Assembly: GCA_030145625.1 (NCBI GenBank)
Contig: JAQYVF010000040.1
Location: forward strand, 1 to 41,515
Length of the DNA: 41,515 nucleotides
Direction: 5' to 3'
Source of the DNA: Desulfocapsa sp.
GTDB lineage: Bacteria > Desulfobacterota > Desulfobulbia > Desulfobulbales > Desulfocapsaceae
The notes beneath the pieces are model-generated. The model worked only from the letters and a program-made list of their open reading frames with translations, searched no databases and was not told the origin of the DNA. This document shows, piece after piece, positions 32,954-41,515 of this stretch; the first letter of the stretch is position 1; every line of letters starts with the position of its first letter. The position numbers were made by a program, and so were the translations under genes.

Positions 32954-35410
32954 TTGACACCTGAACACCAAGATACGAATTTTTCAAAGAAGAAGCTATC
33001 AAGAAAAATCAAAGTCTTCCGGTTTCTTGTTCATGAATTCCTTACTTCCTGCCATCCTCGGCACTGGACATTAAAAACAAGAATTCTTTACCTCCCTGCT
33101 TTTTTAATTCTACTATTTGTCGTCCTCCTGCTTTTTTATCTCAATCAGGCATTCAGTATCCAGGCCAGACACTCGGCCAACAATCAGCTCTCCCTCCTCT
33201 CACAATGGATAACTAATGACCTTGATGAGCACAAAAAGACTCTCCTGACAGAAACCTTACTCATTGCAAGAAAAACGGAGATATCTGCAGCACTTGCCAG
33301 CAAAGATCGTGAAAAGTTGGACATATTATTGCGACCGGATATGCAAACAACGCTGAAGCATGCAGGGTACCATCAAGACATCTCCTATCATTTTTACCTA
33401 CCAACAACTGTTTCTTTTTATCCCAATAGCCAGACCAATATTGAGGTAGAAGATATGTCCCAATCAAAAGCAATGGTGGTAAAAGTCAACCATGAACTTC
33501 AGTCCCACAGTGGTTTCGAACGAAATGCCAGTGGTATTTCAGTCATTGCTGTTTCGCCGGTTTTTTTTCAGGACGAACACGTTGGCGCGGTGGAAGTAAA
33601 AATGAGTCTGGAAAATGCCCTTGAAAATATAGTAATAGCTGAGCCATTCGGGTTGATACTAATGGCCAGTTCAGCCAAGAATTCACCTGGTACCGATCAT
33701 GATCTCAGCCTTGACAGAATAAATATACTGCTGAGCAGAGGTCCCATCAACTCAAAAATTCTCAGCCAGAAATTGTCGTTCCTGACTGACTCGTCACAAT
33801 CCAGTAAATTTCTTTATAAAAGCATCGAACTGAGTAGCGTTAACAGTTCATCTCTGGCAAAAATATTTCTTGTTTATGATGCTGCCTCAGACATTGGCAT
33901 CTACAACAAGGATGTTTTCAGCTTTCTACTCGTTCTCGGCTCTATTCTACTGATCTTGATACTCTATTCAAATCTTATGCACATCGGCAGCTTCTTGTCA
34001 CTCTTAAAGAAAATATTGATTGGTTCATTCAATAATGATTTTGAAAAACGTTTTGAGAGTGATCATATTCATTGTCTACATGTTCTCAACTGCAAGCATG
34101 AGGAATGTCCTGTGCATCAAAACCCCTCTCTGGTCTGTTATCTGGAAACCGGCTCCCTGGCCATTTCGCCCAAATGGAGAAACACATGCATTTTCCTCAA
34201 TAAATATAAAGATTGTGTTCACTGTCCCGTTTATGGCAAACGAATCAGGGACGAACTGACCGAGATGCGTAACGTAGTGAATACTATCATGCACTTGTGG
34301 AGTGACTTCCTTAATAAAATTCAAACATTGCTGGCAGACGCTGATGTATTGAGAAGTTTTACCTATCAACATAAAAAATTATCCCTGGACAATGTTTCCA
34401 CCTTTCTTGAGCAAATGGAGAAAGTGACGAATTTCGGCCGCGACCTACAAGGAGCGAGAAACGAGGAAGAAGTCTATAAACAACTCAGCTTTATCTTGGA
34501 AAAAGAATTCAGCATTGATTATTATCTCCTGCTTGGCGTGAACAAAAAAGATACTACAATGAAGGTCCTGATGGATAACAGAAATGCTGAACCACTCTGC
34601 ATCAAGGAGGTAAACCTCAATGCAAACTTCTGCCGGGCGCAGAGATTGGGAGAAGTGGTCTACTCCTACAATAATCAAATGCTATGTCCCTATTTCAACA
34701 TCAATCATAATGAATATCATCGTTACTGCCTGCCCATGGTCATGGGGGGTAGTGTGGGGGTTGTTTTTTCCTTTATGGCTCCCAAAGAACAGCTTGAGAT
34801 CCGCAAAAAACAGATAATGCTCATGCGTAAATACATTGATGCAAGTGCTCCGGTCCTCAACTCCCTTCGTCTGTTGTCATTGTTAAAAAAACAGACCCTG
34901 AAAGATCCTTTGACCCGTTGTTACAACAGACGTTTTCTTGATGATTACATCAAACAGTATGAACCACTGGCCAAGCGGAATAACAGCGAAATCGGTTTAT
35001 TCATGCTGGACATTGATTATTTCAAGCTCGTCAACGATGAGTTTGGCCACCCGGCTGGAGACAAAATCCTAAAAGACATTGTTACTATTATCCGTGATCA
35101 AATCAGAGAAAGCGACCTGTTGGTCCGTTATGGTGGTGAAGAATTCCTCGTAATACTTCTGGAAATGAAAGATGCAGTCTCTTCAGAAAATATGGCTGAA
35201 AAAATCCGCACCGCGGTTGAGCTCTATCAGTTTACACTTCCCAATGGAACAATTATTCAAAAGACGGTGAGTATCGGAGTAGCTGATTTTCCAAAAGATG
35301 CCGATTCAATAAATCAAACTATCAAATATGCAGACGTAGCCTTATATGAAGCGAAACAGACAGGCAGGAATAAAACAATCACGTTTAAACCGGAGATGTG
35401 GCAGGAATAA
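32954..35410 (+). CDS. Membrane diguanylate cyclase with periplasmic sensor, Cys-rich segment and GAF-like region
   Basis: An 818-residue GGDEF protein that would make c-di-GMP. Order: TM1 (about 44-64), a large periplasmic domain of Cache-like size (about 70-320), TM2 (about 321-342), a Cys-rich cytoplasmic segment (Cys374, 380, 385, 395, 412, 421, 424), a GAF-like region (about 490-630), and the GGDEF domain (about 650-810) with active-site GGEEF (727-731) and inhibitory I-site RESD (718-721). The gene probably starts at TTG 32954, with GGAG 7 nt upstream. The Cys-rich part resembles the two-CW pattern with Trp replaced. It is monocistronic and convergent with the EPS cluster. Confidence 0.9.
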   Translation: MTPEHQDTNFSKKKLSRKIKVFRFLVHEFLTSCHPRHWTLKTRILYLPAFLILLFVVLLLFYLNQAFSIQARHSANNQLSLLSQWITNDLDEHKKTLLTETLLIARKTEISAALASKDREKLDILLRPDMQTTLKHAGYHQDISYHFYLPTTVSFYPNSQTNIEVEDMSQSKAMVVKVNHELQSHSGFERNASGISVIAVSPVFFQDEHVGAVEVKMSLENALENIVIAEPFGLILMASSAKNSPGTDHDLSLDRINILLSRGPINSKILSQKLSFLTDSSQSSKFLYKSIELSSVNSSSLAKIFLVYDAASDIGIYNKDVFSFLLVLGSILLILILYSNLMHIGSFLSLLKKILIGSFNNDFEKRFESDHIHCLHVLNCKHEECPVHQNPSLVCYLETGSLAISPKWRNTCIFLNKYKDCVHCPVYGKRIRDELTEMRNVVNTIMHLWSDFLNKIQTLLADADVLRSFTYQHKKLSLDNVSTFLEQMEKVTNFGRDLQGARNEEEVYKQLSFILEKEFSIDYYLLLGVNKKDTTMKVLMDNRNAEPLCIKEVNLNANFCRAQRLGEVVYSYNNQMLCPYFNINHNEYHRYCLPMVMGGSVGVVFSFMAPKEQLEIRKKQIMLMRKYIDASAPVLNSLRLLSLLKKQTLKDPLTRCYNRRFLDDYIKQYEPLAKRNNSEIGLFMLDIDYFKLVNDEFGHPAGDKILKDIVTIIRDQIRESDLLVRYGGEEFLVILLEMKDAVSSENMAEKIRTAVELYQFTLPNGTIIQKTVSIGVADFPKDADSINQTIKYADVALYEAKQTGRNKTITFKPEMWQE

Positions 35411-35547
35411 AACGAGAAGTACAAGATTTGACCTCGATATATTTTGGAACATTCTGCTGAGTATCTCCGAAATTGTTTCTGCCACAATAAACTTAACATC
35501 CTCTTTCCCGATAATCTTATTACCAGCTGGATATTAAAAAAAATTAA

Positions 35548-36978
35548 TCAATAGGCGTTCTCACCGACGATAACAACTTTAAAGGTCATCAAACAAATCT
35601 TGAGATCAAGCAGAGGTGACCAATGGTTGATGTAGTGAAGATCATATAGCAGTCGATCGTTCATTTTCTTGACCGTATCTGTTTCCCCACGCAGTCCGTT
35701 GACCTGAGCCCACCCGGTTATCCCCGGACGAACATGGTGTCTCAGCATGTAGGCGTCCACTTCCCCCTTGTATTTTTCGTTTAGCCAGACAGGATGGGGC
35801 CTTGGTCCGACAATCGACAACTTTCCCTGCAGGACATTGAACAACTGCGGCAGTTCATCGATGCTCCACCGGCGGAGAATCTTGCCAATTGGTGTTATTC
35901 TGCTGTCGGAAGGAATGGCCTGCTTTTCGATTTCACCCTCTTTCGCCATTCGCATGGTCCGGAATTTCCAAATTTGGATTTTTTCCCCATAGAGTCCCTG
36001 GCGAACCTGTTTATATATTATCGGACCAGGAGAAGAGAGCTTCACTACTATAGCAATTAATGCCAGGAATGGAGCAATAAGAACCAGCAAGATAAGAGAA
36101 CAAACAACATCAAAACCCCTTTTCAGGAATTGCTGTCCCATGCGTATTGGTGAATCGGAAATGCAGATAACAGGATTGCCATTGATGTTAGAAATGTAAT
36201 GATTCAGATAGGTCGGCAGAGAAGCACTTGGAACCCAATAGGCATTGATGGGAAAATTCAACAAAGCCTTAGCAACAGGTTCGACAACATCCGACCTTTC
36301 AGATGGCAGAGTAATGAATACCTCACCGACAAAATGATCCTCGATGACTTGCTCAAGACTGTCGAGCCCCCCGAGCAAAGGCATATTATAAATCTCAGGA
36401 CGAGTCTTATCAAACGAGTTTTCCCATTCCGGCTCGGAGATGTAACCGACAAGCTCAATTCCCATCCATTGCTGAGAAAGCAGGTGGGCATGGAATCGTT
36501 GAGAAAAGTTCCGAGTACCAACCAGAACTGCGTAACGAATATTACAGCCCCGACCTCTCAGTCTATTCATGAGACAACGGGCTCCGAGATGCATACTGAG
36601 TTGACCTAAGTAAGCGCTGATTACCCATATAAAAATCACTTCAACAGGGTAGAAATAAATCTGCCCGGTGAAATAACCAACACATAACAAAAGCGCTACA
36701 ACCCTATACCAAGCCTTAAAGAGATAGAGACTCTCCTGGACGATGGGGCGCGTTCTAATACGGTTGAAAAGTTCTATCAGAGGATAAACAAAAAAAATAC
36801 ACAGGGTGCTTACCAAGGAGATGACAATGAAATAATGATCTATTTCTATACCGAAGACGGTAAGGATTGCAAAAAGAACAAGAATAACGACAGAGATATC
36901 CAGTAACAACCACAGCGTTGCAAGGTAAGAATAAAACTTGGAAAACCTACCCCGCTTTATTACATCATGATAAAGCAT
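35548..36978 (-). CDS. Polyprenyl-phosphate sugar-1-phosphate transferase (WcaJ-like)
   Basis: A 476-residue initiating transferase of exopolysaccharide synthesis. N-terminal four-helix region (about 20-120), a cytoplasmic Rossmann-like CoA_binding_3 domain (about 140-270), then the catalytic bacterial transferase domain (about 285-476): KRGFDVVCSLILLVLIAP membrane anchor, KFRTMR, RWSIDELPQLFNVL, SIVGPRPHP and RPGITGWAQVNG. This layout is that of WcaJ, which puts glucose-1-phosphate on undecaprenyl phosphate. AGGAGG lies 6 nt upstream of the ATG. It is the last gene of the minus-strand EPS cluster. Confidence 0.92.
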   Translation of the reverse strand: MLYHDVIKRGRFSKFYSYLATLWLLLDISVVILVLFAILTVFGIEIDHYFIVISLVSTLCIFFVYPLIELFNRIRTRPIVQESLYLFKAWYRVVALLLCVGYFTGQIYFYPVEVIFIWVISAYLGQLSMHLGARCLMNRLRGRGCNIRYAVLVGTRNFSQRFHAHLLSQQWMGIELVGYISEPEWENSFDKTRPEIYNMPLLGGLDSLEQVIEDHFVGEVFITLPSERSDVVEPVAKALLNFPINAYWVPSASLPTYLNHYISNINGNPVICISDSPIRMGQQFLKRGFDVVCSLILLVLIAPFLALIAIVVKLSSPGPIIYKQVRQGLYGEKIQIWKFRTMRMAKEGEIEKQAIPSDSRITPIGKILRRWSIDELPQLFNVLQGKLSIVGPRPHPVWLNEKYKGEVDAYMLRHHVRPGITGWAQVNGLRGETDTVKKMNDRLLYDLHYINHWSPLLDLKICLMTFKVVIVGENAY

Positions 36979-37081
36979 CTACTTCCTCCTACTCAGCGTA
37001 CCCCTACCTCTTTCAAATCATTACAAGAATCATCTTTTTTTATCCAACTGGCCAGAGACGATATTGTTCCTTTGACTGCAA

Positions 37082-38230
37082 CTAATAAAGGTCATTGAAT
37101 AGCTCCAAAATACTCGCTGCAGCATTGGACCATCGATACTGCTGTGCATGACTTTTTCCTTCCTCTGCCATTCTCGTTCTTGTCCCACTGTCTTCTGAAA
37201 GGCGATAGAGACCTTCAGCGATGCTTTCAGGATCGTTCGGATTAACATAGCAGGCAGCTTTGCCAAGAACTTCCGGAAGAGCTGTTGTCTGAGATGCCAC
37301 AACAGCCGTACCAGATGCCATTGCCTCCAGAGGGGGAAGACCAAAGCCTTCATTCAGGGAGGGAAAGGTGAAAATCTCTGCTCCCTGGTAAAGAGTTGGG
37401 AGATCTTCAGCTGCAACCTCACCAAGTAAATTGACACTTTCTTCGAGGGAATGTTTCTGACAGTAATCAATAATCTTCGCCGTGTAGTCCCCTTGCGGGC
37501 CTGCAAGAACAAGTTGCCCGGGAAAGTTATTCCTTTGGCGACAGATCCTGAATGCCTCCAGCAACCTGAGTAAATTTTTTTTCTGTTCAATGAACCCGAC
37601 AAACAGGATATATCGTGCCGGAATGTTATGACGCACCCGAAAAGTCTCAACTCTCTCCTGACTGACTTCTGTGAAAAATTCTTCACCGACACCATTATGA
37701 ATGACCTTGACCCGGTCTGCCGAAATGCCGCACTGGTTAATCAATTGATTTGCAGTAAATTTCGATACTGCGATCAGGGCATCGGCCCGCGCAAGAGATT
37801 CTTTGGTAATCTTGCTGAAATGATTAACTGCAGCAGGGTCTGAAAAGGTTTCCGGTTGCAAAAGAAATCGGAGATCATGAATGGTGACCACTGATTTCCT
37901 ATAAAGACTACGGGGGAAAATCCTGAATCCCGGCCCAAAGTAGATATCAACCTTACCGCCCATAAGCCGATTCACCGGCAATTGAAACCTGTCGACTGTG
38001 GAATAGAACCGTTGCGGAATAACTGACCGACAAGAATGAACATTGGGGTAATCAGCAATGAAGGAGTCAATGGATTCCCTTTCTGCCCTGGGAGAACCAC
38101 TTAAATAAATACGATATTCGTTCGTTGAGTCCAAGGAGAAGAGCTGCTCGAGAACTCTTTTTGCATAGTAGTAGATTCCCGCACGGTAATGCGGAAACTG
38201 CAAAGCAACACCGTCAATACCTATCAACAT
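37082..38230 (-). CDS. Family 4 (GT-B) glycosyltransferase
   Basis: A 382-residue GT-B enzyme. The N-terminus MLIGIDGVAL with the RAGIYYYAK loop, HNGV, FVGFIEQKKN and the C-terminal NEGFGLPPLEAMASGTAVVAS (E-x7-E type) are typical of the mannosyl/rhamnosyl-type GT4 group. The start at 38230 has GGAGG 5 nt upstream and overlaps the end of the upstream GT4 gene by 17 nt. It acts in the EPS cluster, after the WcaJ-like enzyme in the biochemical order. Confidence 0.88.
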   Translation of the reverse strand: MLIGIDGVALQFPHYRAGIYYYAKRVLEQLFSLDSTNEYRIYLSGSPRAERESIDSFIADYPNVHSCRSVIPQRFYSTVDRFQLPVNRLMGGKVDIYFGPGFRIFPRSLYRKSVVTIHDLRFLLQPETFSDPAAVNHFSKITKESLARADALIAVSKFTANQLINQCGISADRVKVIHNGVGEEFFTEVSQERVETFRVRHNIPARYILFVGFIEQKKNLLRLLEAFRICRQRNNFPGQLVLAGPQGDYTAKIIDYCQKHSLEESVNLLGEVAAEDLPTLYQGAEIFTFPSLNEGFGLPPLEAMASGTAVVASQTTALPEVLGKAACYVNPNDPESIAEGLYRLSEDSGTRTRMAEEGKSHAQQYRWSNAAASILELFNDLY

Positions 38231-39461
38231 TGCCGCCTCCTGTCACTTCTACGTAAAGATCTTTAAAACCTGACTGGGAATGGTCGGCGTCCAACCATTT
38301 TTGTGCAGAGTATGTTGCCTGATGGCAAAACTCTTCATATCTGGATTTGTTTTCAAGAAGCCCCCGGATGCGTTCCGCCATGATTTTATTCGCCCCGGGA
38401 CTCACCAGGTAACCATTGCCGCCGTCCTGCAGCCACTCATGAATTGCACCGACATCATAAGCAACAACCGGCAGGCCAAACCACATGGCTTCAATCCCCA
38501 CCAGCCCCAACGATTCCGGGGCAAGTGTTGGAAAAACAAGAATAGAGGCCTGTCGATAAAAGGATGCCAGCTCATGCCGGGGAACATACCCATGGAGTTC
38601 TATTCGTTCATCAAGACCGAGCCGCTTAATTTCTTTCTCGATTTGAACACGGTCAGGTCCTTCACCAACCATACTACCCTTCCAGGGTATATCTTTGAGT
38701 TGTCCTAAGATGGCAACAAACTCCCTGGCACCCTTGATAGTTGACAACTGACCAACAAACAGAAGATGAGGAGTGGCTGAAGAAAGAGAGCTGTCACCCC
38801 GAGACCATTGCTCGGGGATAGTGAGTGGGGCAGGGATAACCTTAATATTTTCTTTCACAATATGATTTCGCACCAATTCCGACTTGGTAAACTGACTGTT
38901 CACGATCATTCTGTTAATAGAGCTATACAGATGCCTTCTCCAGAACCTCTCAAGCAAGGTCACTACAAAAGAACGCAACCCCTCATTTTGCAGAGAAGAC
39001 ATGAGGCAACCCGCCTTCAGACAACTACTCCCCATGCTCTTTGTACAGGGAGAGCCATCCGGAAGGATACGTGCAGACAGTTTGCGTGTCACCCCCTTGA
39101 CAGGTTTCAGACAGAATGTGAGGGTATCGTGCATGGTCATGACCGTAGGATGAGTTTTAATCAACCAGCGTAAAATGACCGGACTGATATCATACTGCAC
39201 AACATGCAGGTGAATGATGTCCGGGGTAAAATTAGCCACCACTCTTTTAAATTCAGGCAAAAGGGACATTCCGCTTCTTAACCCATGGGACGCACCACAA
39301 AAGTAGGCCATACAGGTGTCAATGCCATTCACAGGAGTCTCATCAGCATAAATGACTGCCAATTCATGTCCCTGCTGTAATTGAGCTTTGACAAGTGAGC
39401 GCAGATAGGTTTCGGCCCCTCCTTCTGCATAATATCTGCCATGTACGTGAAGGATACGCAT
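38214..39461 (-). CDS. Family 4 (GT-B) glycosyltransferase
   Basis: A 415-residue GT-B enzyme with MRILHVHGRYYAEGGAETYL at the N-terminus (the GGAE loop of the family), FVGQLSTIKGA and the C-terminal PESLGLVGIEAMWFGLPVVA donor-binding motif. A Cys-rich insert (CTKSMGSSCLKAGC, about residues 148-161) resembles inserts in some GT4 proteins and could bind metal or form a structural loop. It follows the GNAT gene by 6 nt and overlaps the next GT4 gene by 17 nt, so it is in the EPS operon. Confidence 0.88.
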   Translation of the reverse strand: MRILHVHGRYYAEGGAETYLRSLVKAQLQQGHELAVIYADETPVNGIDTCMAYFCGASHGLRSGMSLLPEFKRVVANFTPDIIHLHVVQYDISPVILRWLIKTHPTVMTMHDTLTFCLKPVKGVTRKLSARILPDGSPCTKSMGSSCLKAGCLMSSLQNEGLRSFVVTLLERFWRRHLYSSINRMIVNSQFTKSELVRNHIVKENIKVIPAPLTIPEQWSRGDSSLSSATPHLLFVGQLSTIKGAREFVAILGQLKDIPWKGSMVGEGPDRVQIEKEIKRLGLDERIELHGYVPRHELASFYRQASILVFPTLAPESLGLVGIEAMWFGLPVVAYDVGAIHEWLQDGGNGYLVSPGANKIMAERIRGLLENKSRYEEFCHQATYSAQKWLDADHSQSGFKDLYVEVTGGGNVDRY

Positions 39462-39467
39462 AATTGT

Positions 39468-40574
39468 CTAAACAAGATCGGAATCGCCGTAGGTCAAATA
39501 CCACTGAGTAGGATCGCAAATGACAGCAAAGGGTAGAGTATGACTGAGGTCAAGAGCAACACAGGGCCTCCCCCCAAACCCCTCCTTCACCACAAAACCG
39601 AATTTTTTCAAAGAGTCTTCCTCCGCAGTTCCAGGTGAGACCATGACACTGACATAGTCAACGTTTTCGCGGTTCATCATGTGCAGAGCATGGTCAAGAA
39701 GATTGTTAAAAATACTTTCCGTATCGTACAAAAAATCAACCAGATAGCCGACTGTATCTCCTTCAATTAACTGCATTCTAAAGACCATGTAACCAACGAC
39801 AGCCCCATTTTCGTCCCTTGCCACCAGCTTCCGATAGGGGATGATTTCATCATGGCCAAATCGCCAGTTGAGATATACGCTGTTGCGCTCCGCACAAATG
39901 GTTCTCTTGCTTTTCAACCGTTCCCATAACTGATCCAGCTCATCTGAAAAGCGATCTACTTCAACAATGGTTAGCCGACGATCACTAGCTGACCGCCCTT
40001 TCAAAAAACTACTCCGTTTTCGAAGAACATTGGCAAGGACCCTCACCATCGATTTCGGGAGCCACGGCAGTCGCCTGGCGAATGCCGGACGCCATGACAG
40101 CCTGTAAAAAAGTTCCGGCAAAAGGGCTACATCGCGATACCCCAACAAACGCTTCCCAATGCGATAGGCCTTTTTATTGGGAAAACCGTAGCCAATAGTA
40201 ATGCCGTTTTTCTTTGCCATTTCAACTGCATGAACAAACATTTCCTTCTGAGCAGGATACCCCCGACGATATTCCTCGGCCACAATATTGTCCATAACCA
40301 GAGCAAAGCGGGTTGGCTTCCCCTGAAAGTGCAGTGACCTTATTTGAGAAGGATACTGACCGATAATCTGACCATCAACCTCCGCCAGCGAATAGACACC
40401 TGACCAGTCTTTTGCCGTTCCATCAGAAAATCTCCAGCGCCAGCAGGGCAGTGACCGATCTTCTCCAAACACCTCGTTATACAGATCATTTAAGGCTTTG
40501 CCATCAGCTGCTGTCGCTTCCCTGACGGTCATTGACTTTTTGACAGGTTTCCTGCCCGTCGTTGTTTCACTCAT
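39468..40574 (-). CDS. GNAT-family acyltransferase
   Basis: A 368-residue protein with a GNAT fold. The VREATAADGKALNDLYNEVF start and the DNIVAEEYRRGYPAQKEMF segment (acetyl-CoA loop) are visible, and a second related domain may occupy the C-terminal half. Such two-part proteins occur in polysaccharide clusters (FemAB/GNAT type) and may acylate an amino sugar. GAGGA lies 8 nt upstream of the ATG. It lies between the sulfotransferase (42 nt upstream) and a GT4 gene (6 nt downstream). The acceptor is unknown. Confidence 0.72.
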   Translation of the reverse strand: MSETTTGRKPVKKSMTVREATAADGKALNDLYNEVFGEDRSLPCWRWRFSDGTAKDWSGVYSLAEVDGQIIGQYPSQIRSLHFQGKPTRFALVMDNIVAEEYRRGYPAQKEMFVHAVEMAKKNGITIGYGFPNKKAYRIGKRLLGYRDVALLPELFYRLSWRPAFARRLPWLPKSMVRVLANVLRKRSSFLKGRSASDRRLTIVEVDRFSDELDQLWERLKSKRTICAERNSVYLNWRFGHDEIIPYRKLVARDENGAVVGYMVFRMQLIEGDTVGYLVDFLYDTESIFNNLLDHALHMMNRENVDYVSVMVSPGTAEEDSLKKFGFVVKEGFGGRPCVALDLSHTLPFAVICDPTQWYLTYGDSDLV

Positions 40575-40616
40575 TATTTATTTCCTCGTAACCTTCCCCT
40601 CTTCCTACATATTTTT

Positions 40617-41513
40617 TTACTGCAAGAGTTGCCGCAACTTTTTCAGCCCCGATGCACGATAGGTTTTCTGCAGGAGCGAATAACAGCGTAGACCTGCCTT
40701 GAATTGTGCCAGTTGTCTGGAAAATCCATCGCCAAGAGTGCTGACCTGTTCGTTAAACCTGATTTTCATCTTATTATATAATTCGATATCAACGCTGGAT
40801 GCTTCCTCAATTGCTCTTCTGGTTTGCCTGGATACCTGTTCAAGGGCTGGGCGTGAACGAGTCTGGTTATGCCTGGCATAGAGGACATTTGACCAGCCGA
40901 AGGCCTTCCGAAACAACAGGAGACTTGTATCAAAATCCTCCACCAGCCCCACAACTGGAAAATCCCGATGAACATTGTCCTCTGCGACCTGCAGTGCATT
41001 TTCCGGTAATTTTTGAAAAGGAGGAATAACATTGGACGGATCAACAAAACCTCCAATCATCCGGGTTTGGAGATTCATCACATCGAGTTCCACACTCAAC
41101 TCCAAAAAATCTTGCAAGCTTCCTCGTCGACTCTCCGTCAGGCGAAGAAACTCAAGAGCCTGCTGCTGATAAGGCGTTGGTTCCGTGATTTGTTCAAGTT
41201 TTCTTTTTAACGGTCCAAAAGAAGACTCCTTGCTGAAATAGTAGTGTGAAACAAAACGATCAACCGGATCACGCATGAATGTCATGTACACAGCTGGTTG
41301 GGGAACAGATCGGTGTAACCCGTAAAAAGTATGCCCACCTATAAAGTGGATATCGCTTTTCTCTTTATCAGAAAGTGCTGTAAACTCATCAATCGTCTGC
41401 TGACGACGATCCCAGTCCATATCAAAGTCATATCGACTAGATGCCGGGTACTGACGACGGATAACATTGAACACCGAATTACCGGCAGTCTTTGGTATAT
41501 GCAGAAAAATCAA
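40617..41513 (-). CDS. Sulfotransferase-family protein (5' truncated by window)
   Basis: The visible 298 residues match PAPS-dependent sulfotransferases: the 5'-phosphosulfate loop FLHIPKTAGNSV at the start and the 3'-phosphate motif MTFMRDPVDRFVSHYYFS (about 78-95). The HIPKTAG form is typical of heparan/carbohydrate 2-O-type enzymes. The frame runs to the window edge and the real start is probably a few codons beyond. As first gene of the EPS cluster, it may sulfate the polysaccharide; some such proteins in bacterial clusters have unproven activity. Confidence 0.8.
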   Translation of the reverse strand: MIFLHIPKTAGNSVFNVIRRQYPASSRYDFDMDWDRRQQTIDEFTALSDKEKSDIHFIGGHTFYGLHRSVPQPAVYMTFMRDPVDRFVSHYYFSKESSFGPLKRKLEQITEPTPYQQQALEFLRLTESRRGSLQDFLELSVELDVMNLQTRMIGGFVDPSNVIPPFQKLPENALQVAEDNVHRDFPVVGLVEDFDTSLLLFRKAFGWSNVLYARHNQTRSRPALEQVSRQTRRAIEEASSVDIELYNKMKIRFNEQVSTLGDGFSRQLAQFKAGLRCYSLLQKTYRASGLKKLRQLLQ

Positions 41514-41515
41514 CA

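Noticed and set aside
1-41515. CRISPR arrays, integrases, transposase genes and rRNA or tRNA genes
   Set aside because: I looked for regularly spaced repeats, transposase-like proteins and RNA gene patterns and saw none.

Overview
The window looks like ordinary chromosome from a Gram-negative, sulfate-reducer-like bacterium of the Desulfobacterota (former Deltaproteobacteria), probably near the Desulfobulbales. This is inference from gene content: an LPS-core locus with MsbA and an O-antigen ligase, formate-tetrahydrofolate ligase, a three-domain NifU with NifS used outside a nitrogenase locus, ThyX, PEP synthase, an NtrC-type regulator and a DUF211/VIT-like pair. No rRNA, tRNA, CRISPR array, phage or intact insertion sequence was found.

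Layout. (1) 1-7720, plus strand: an LPS-core/lipid A operon (msbA 3' part, O-antigen ligase, methyltransferase, hexapeptide acetyltransferase, GT2, GT4, GT9 heptosyltransferase-like), with many 4-nt ATGA overlaps, then another GT2. (2) 7767-17927, minus strand: a WaaE-like GT2 coupled to a PilB/GspE ATPase that carries an extra C-terminal cyclic-nucleotide-binding domain; fhs with a clear sigma-70 promoter, structured leader and terminator; a tight nifU-nifS-thyX operon; and a phosphohexomutase. (3) 18505-20946, plus: PEP synthase with its own promoter and terminator. (4) 21225-23279, minus: mscS, a Trm112-like small protein (59 aa) and an exported MORN-repeat protein. (5) 23483-25157, plus: proC and nadK, facing an orphan NtrC-type regulator and a PHP phosphoesterase on the minus strand. 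(6) 27858-31435, plus: a Zn-domain thioredoxin, then two lipoproteins (one FlgO-like), two small unknown proteins and an L,D-transpeptidase, which look like an envelope group. (7) DUF211 plus VIT-like membrane protein (minus), divergent from a large membrane diguanylate cyclase. (8) 35548-41513, minus: an exopolysaccharide cluster (WcaJ-like initiating transferase, two GT4 enzymes, GNAT protein, sulfotransferase running off the window).

The most unusual signal is a family of three 166-189 bp dispersed repeats (6652-6817, 21055-21243, 22645-22833). They have long imperfect terminal inverted repeats and clean 4-bp target duplications (TAAA, TCAA, TAAA on the plus strand), and encode no protein. 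They behave like MITEs. All three sit at the 3' end of a gene in the same orientation relative to that gene, and two of them supply the last codons and the stop codon of the host gene (the heptosyltransferase-like gene and mscS). In both cases the pre-insertion gene end can be rebuilt by removing the element and one target copy. Other points of interest are the PilB-cNMP fusion, the cysteine-rich segment in the diguanylate cyclase, the DUF211/VIT pair and the structured fhs leader. All family assignments come from reading motifs by eye; no database search was possible.
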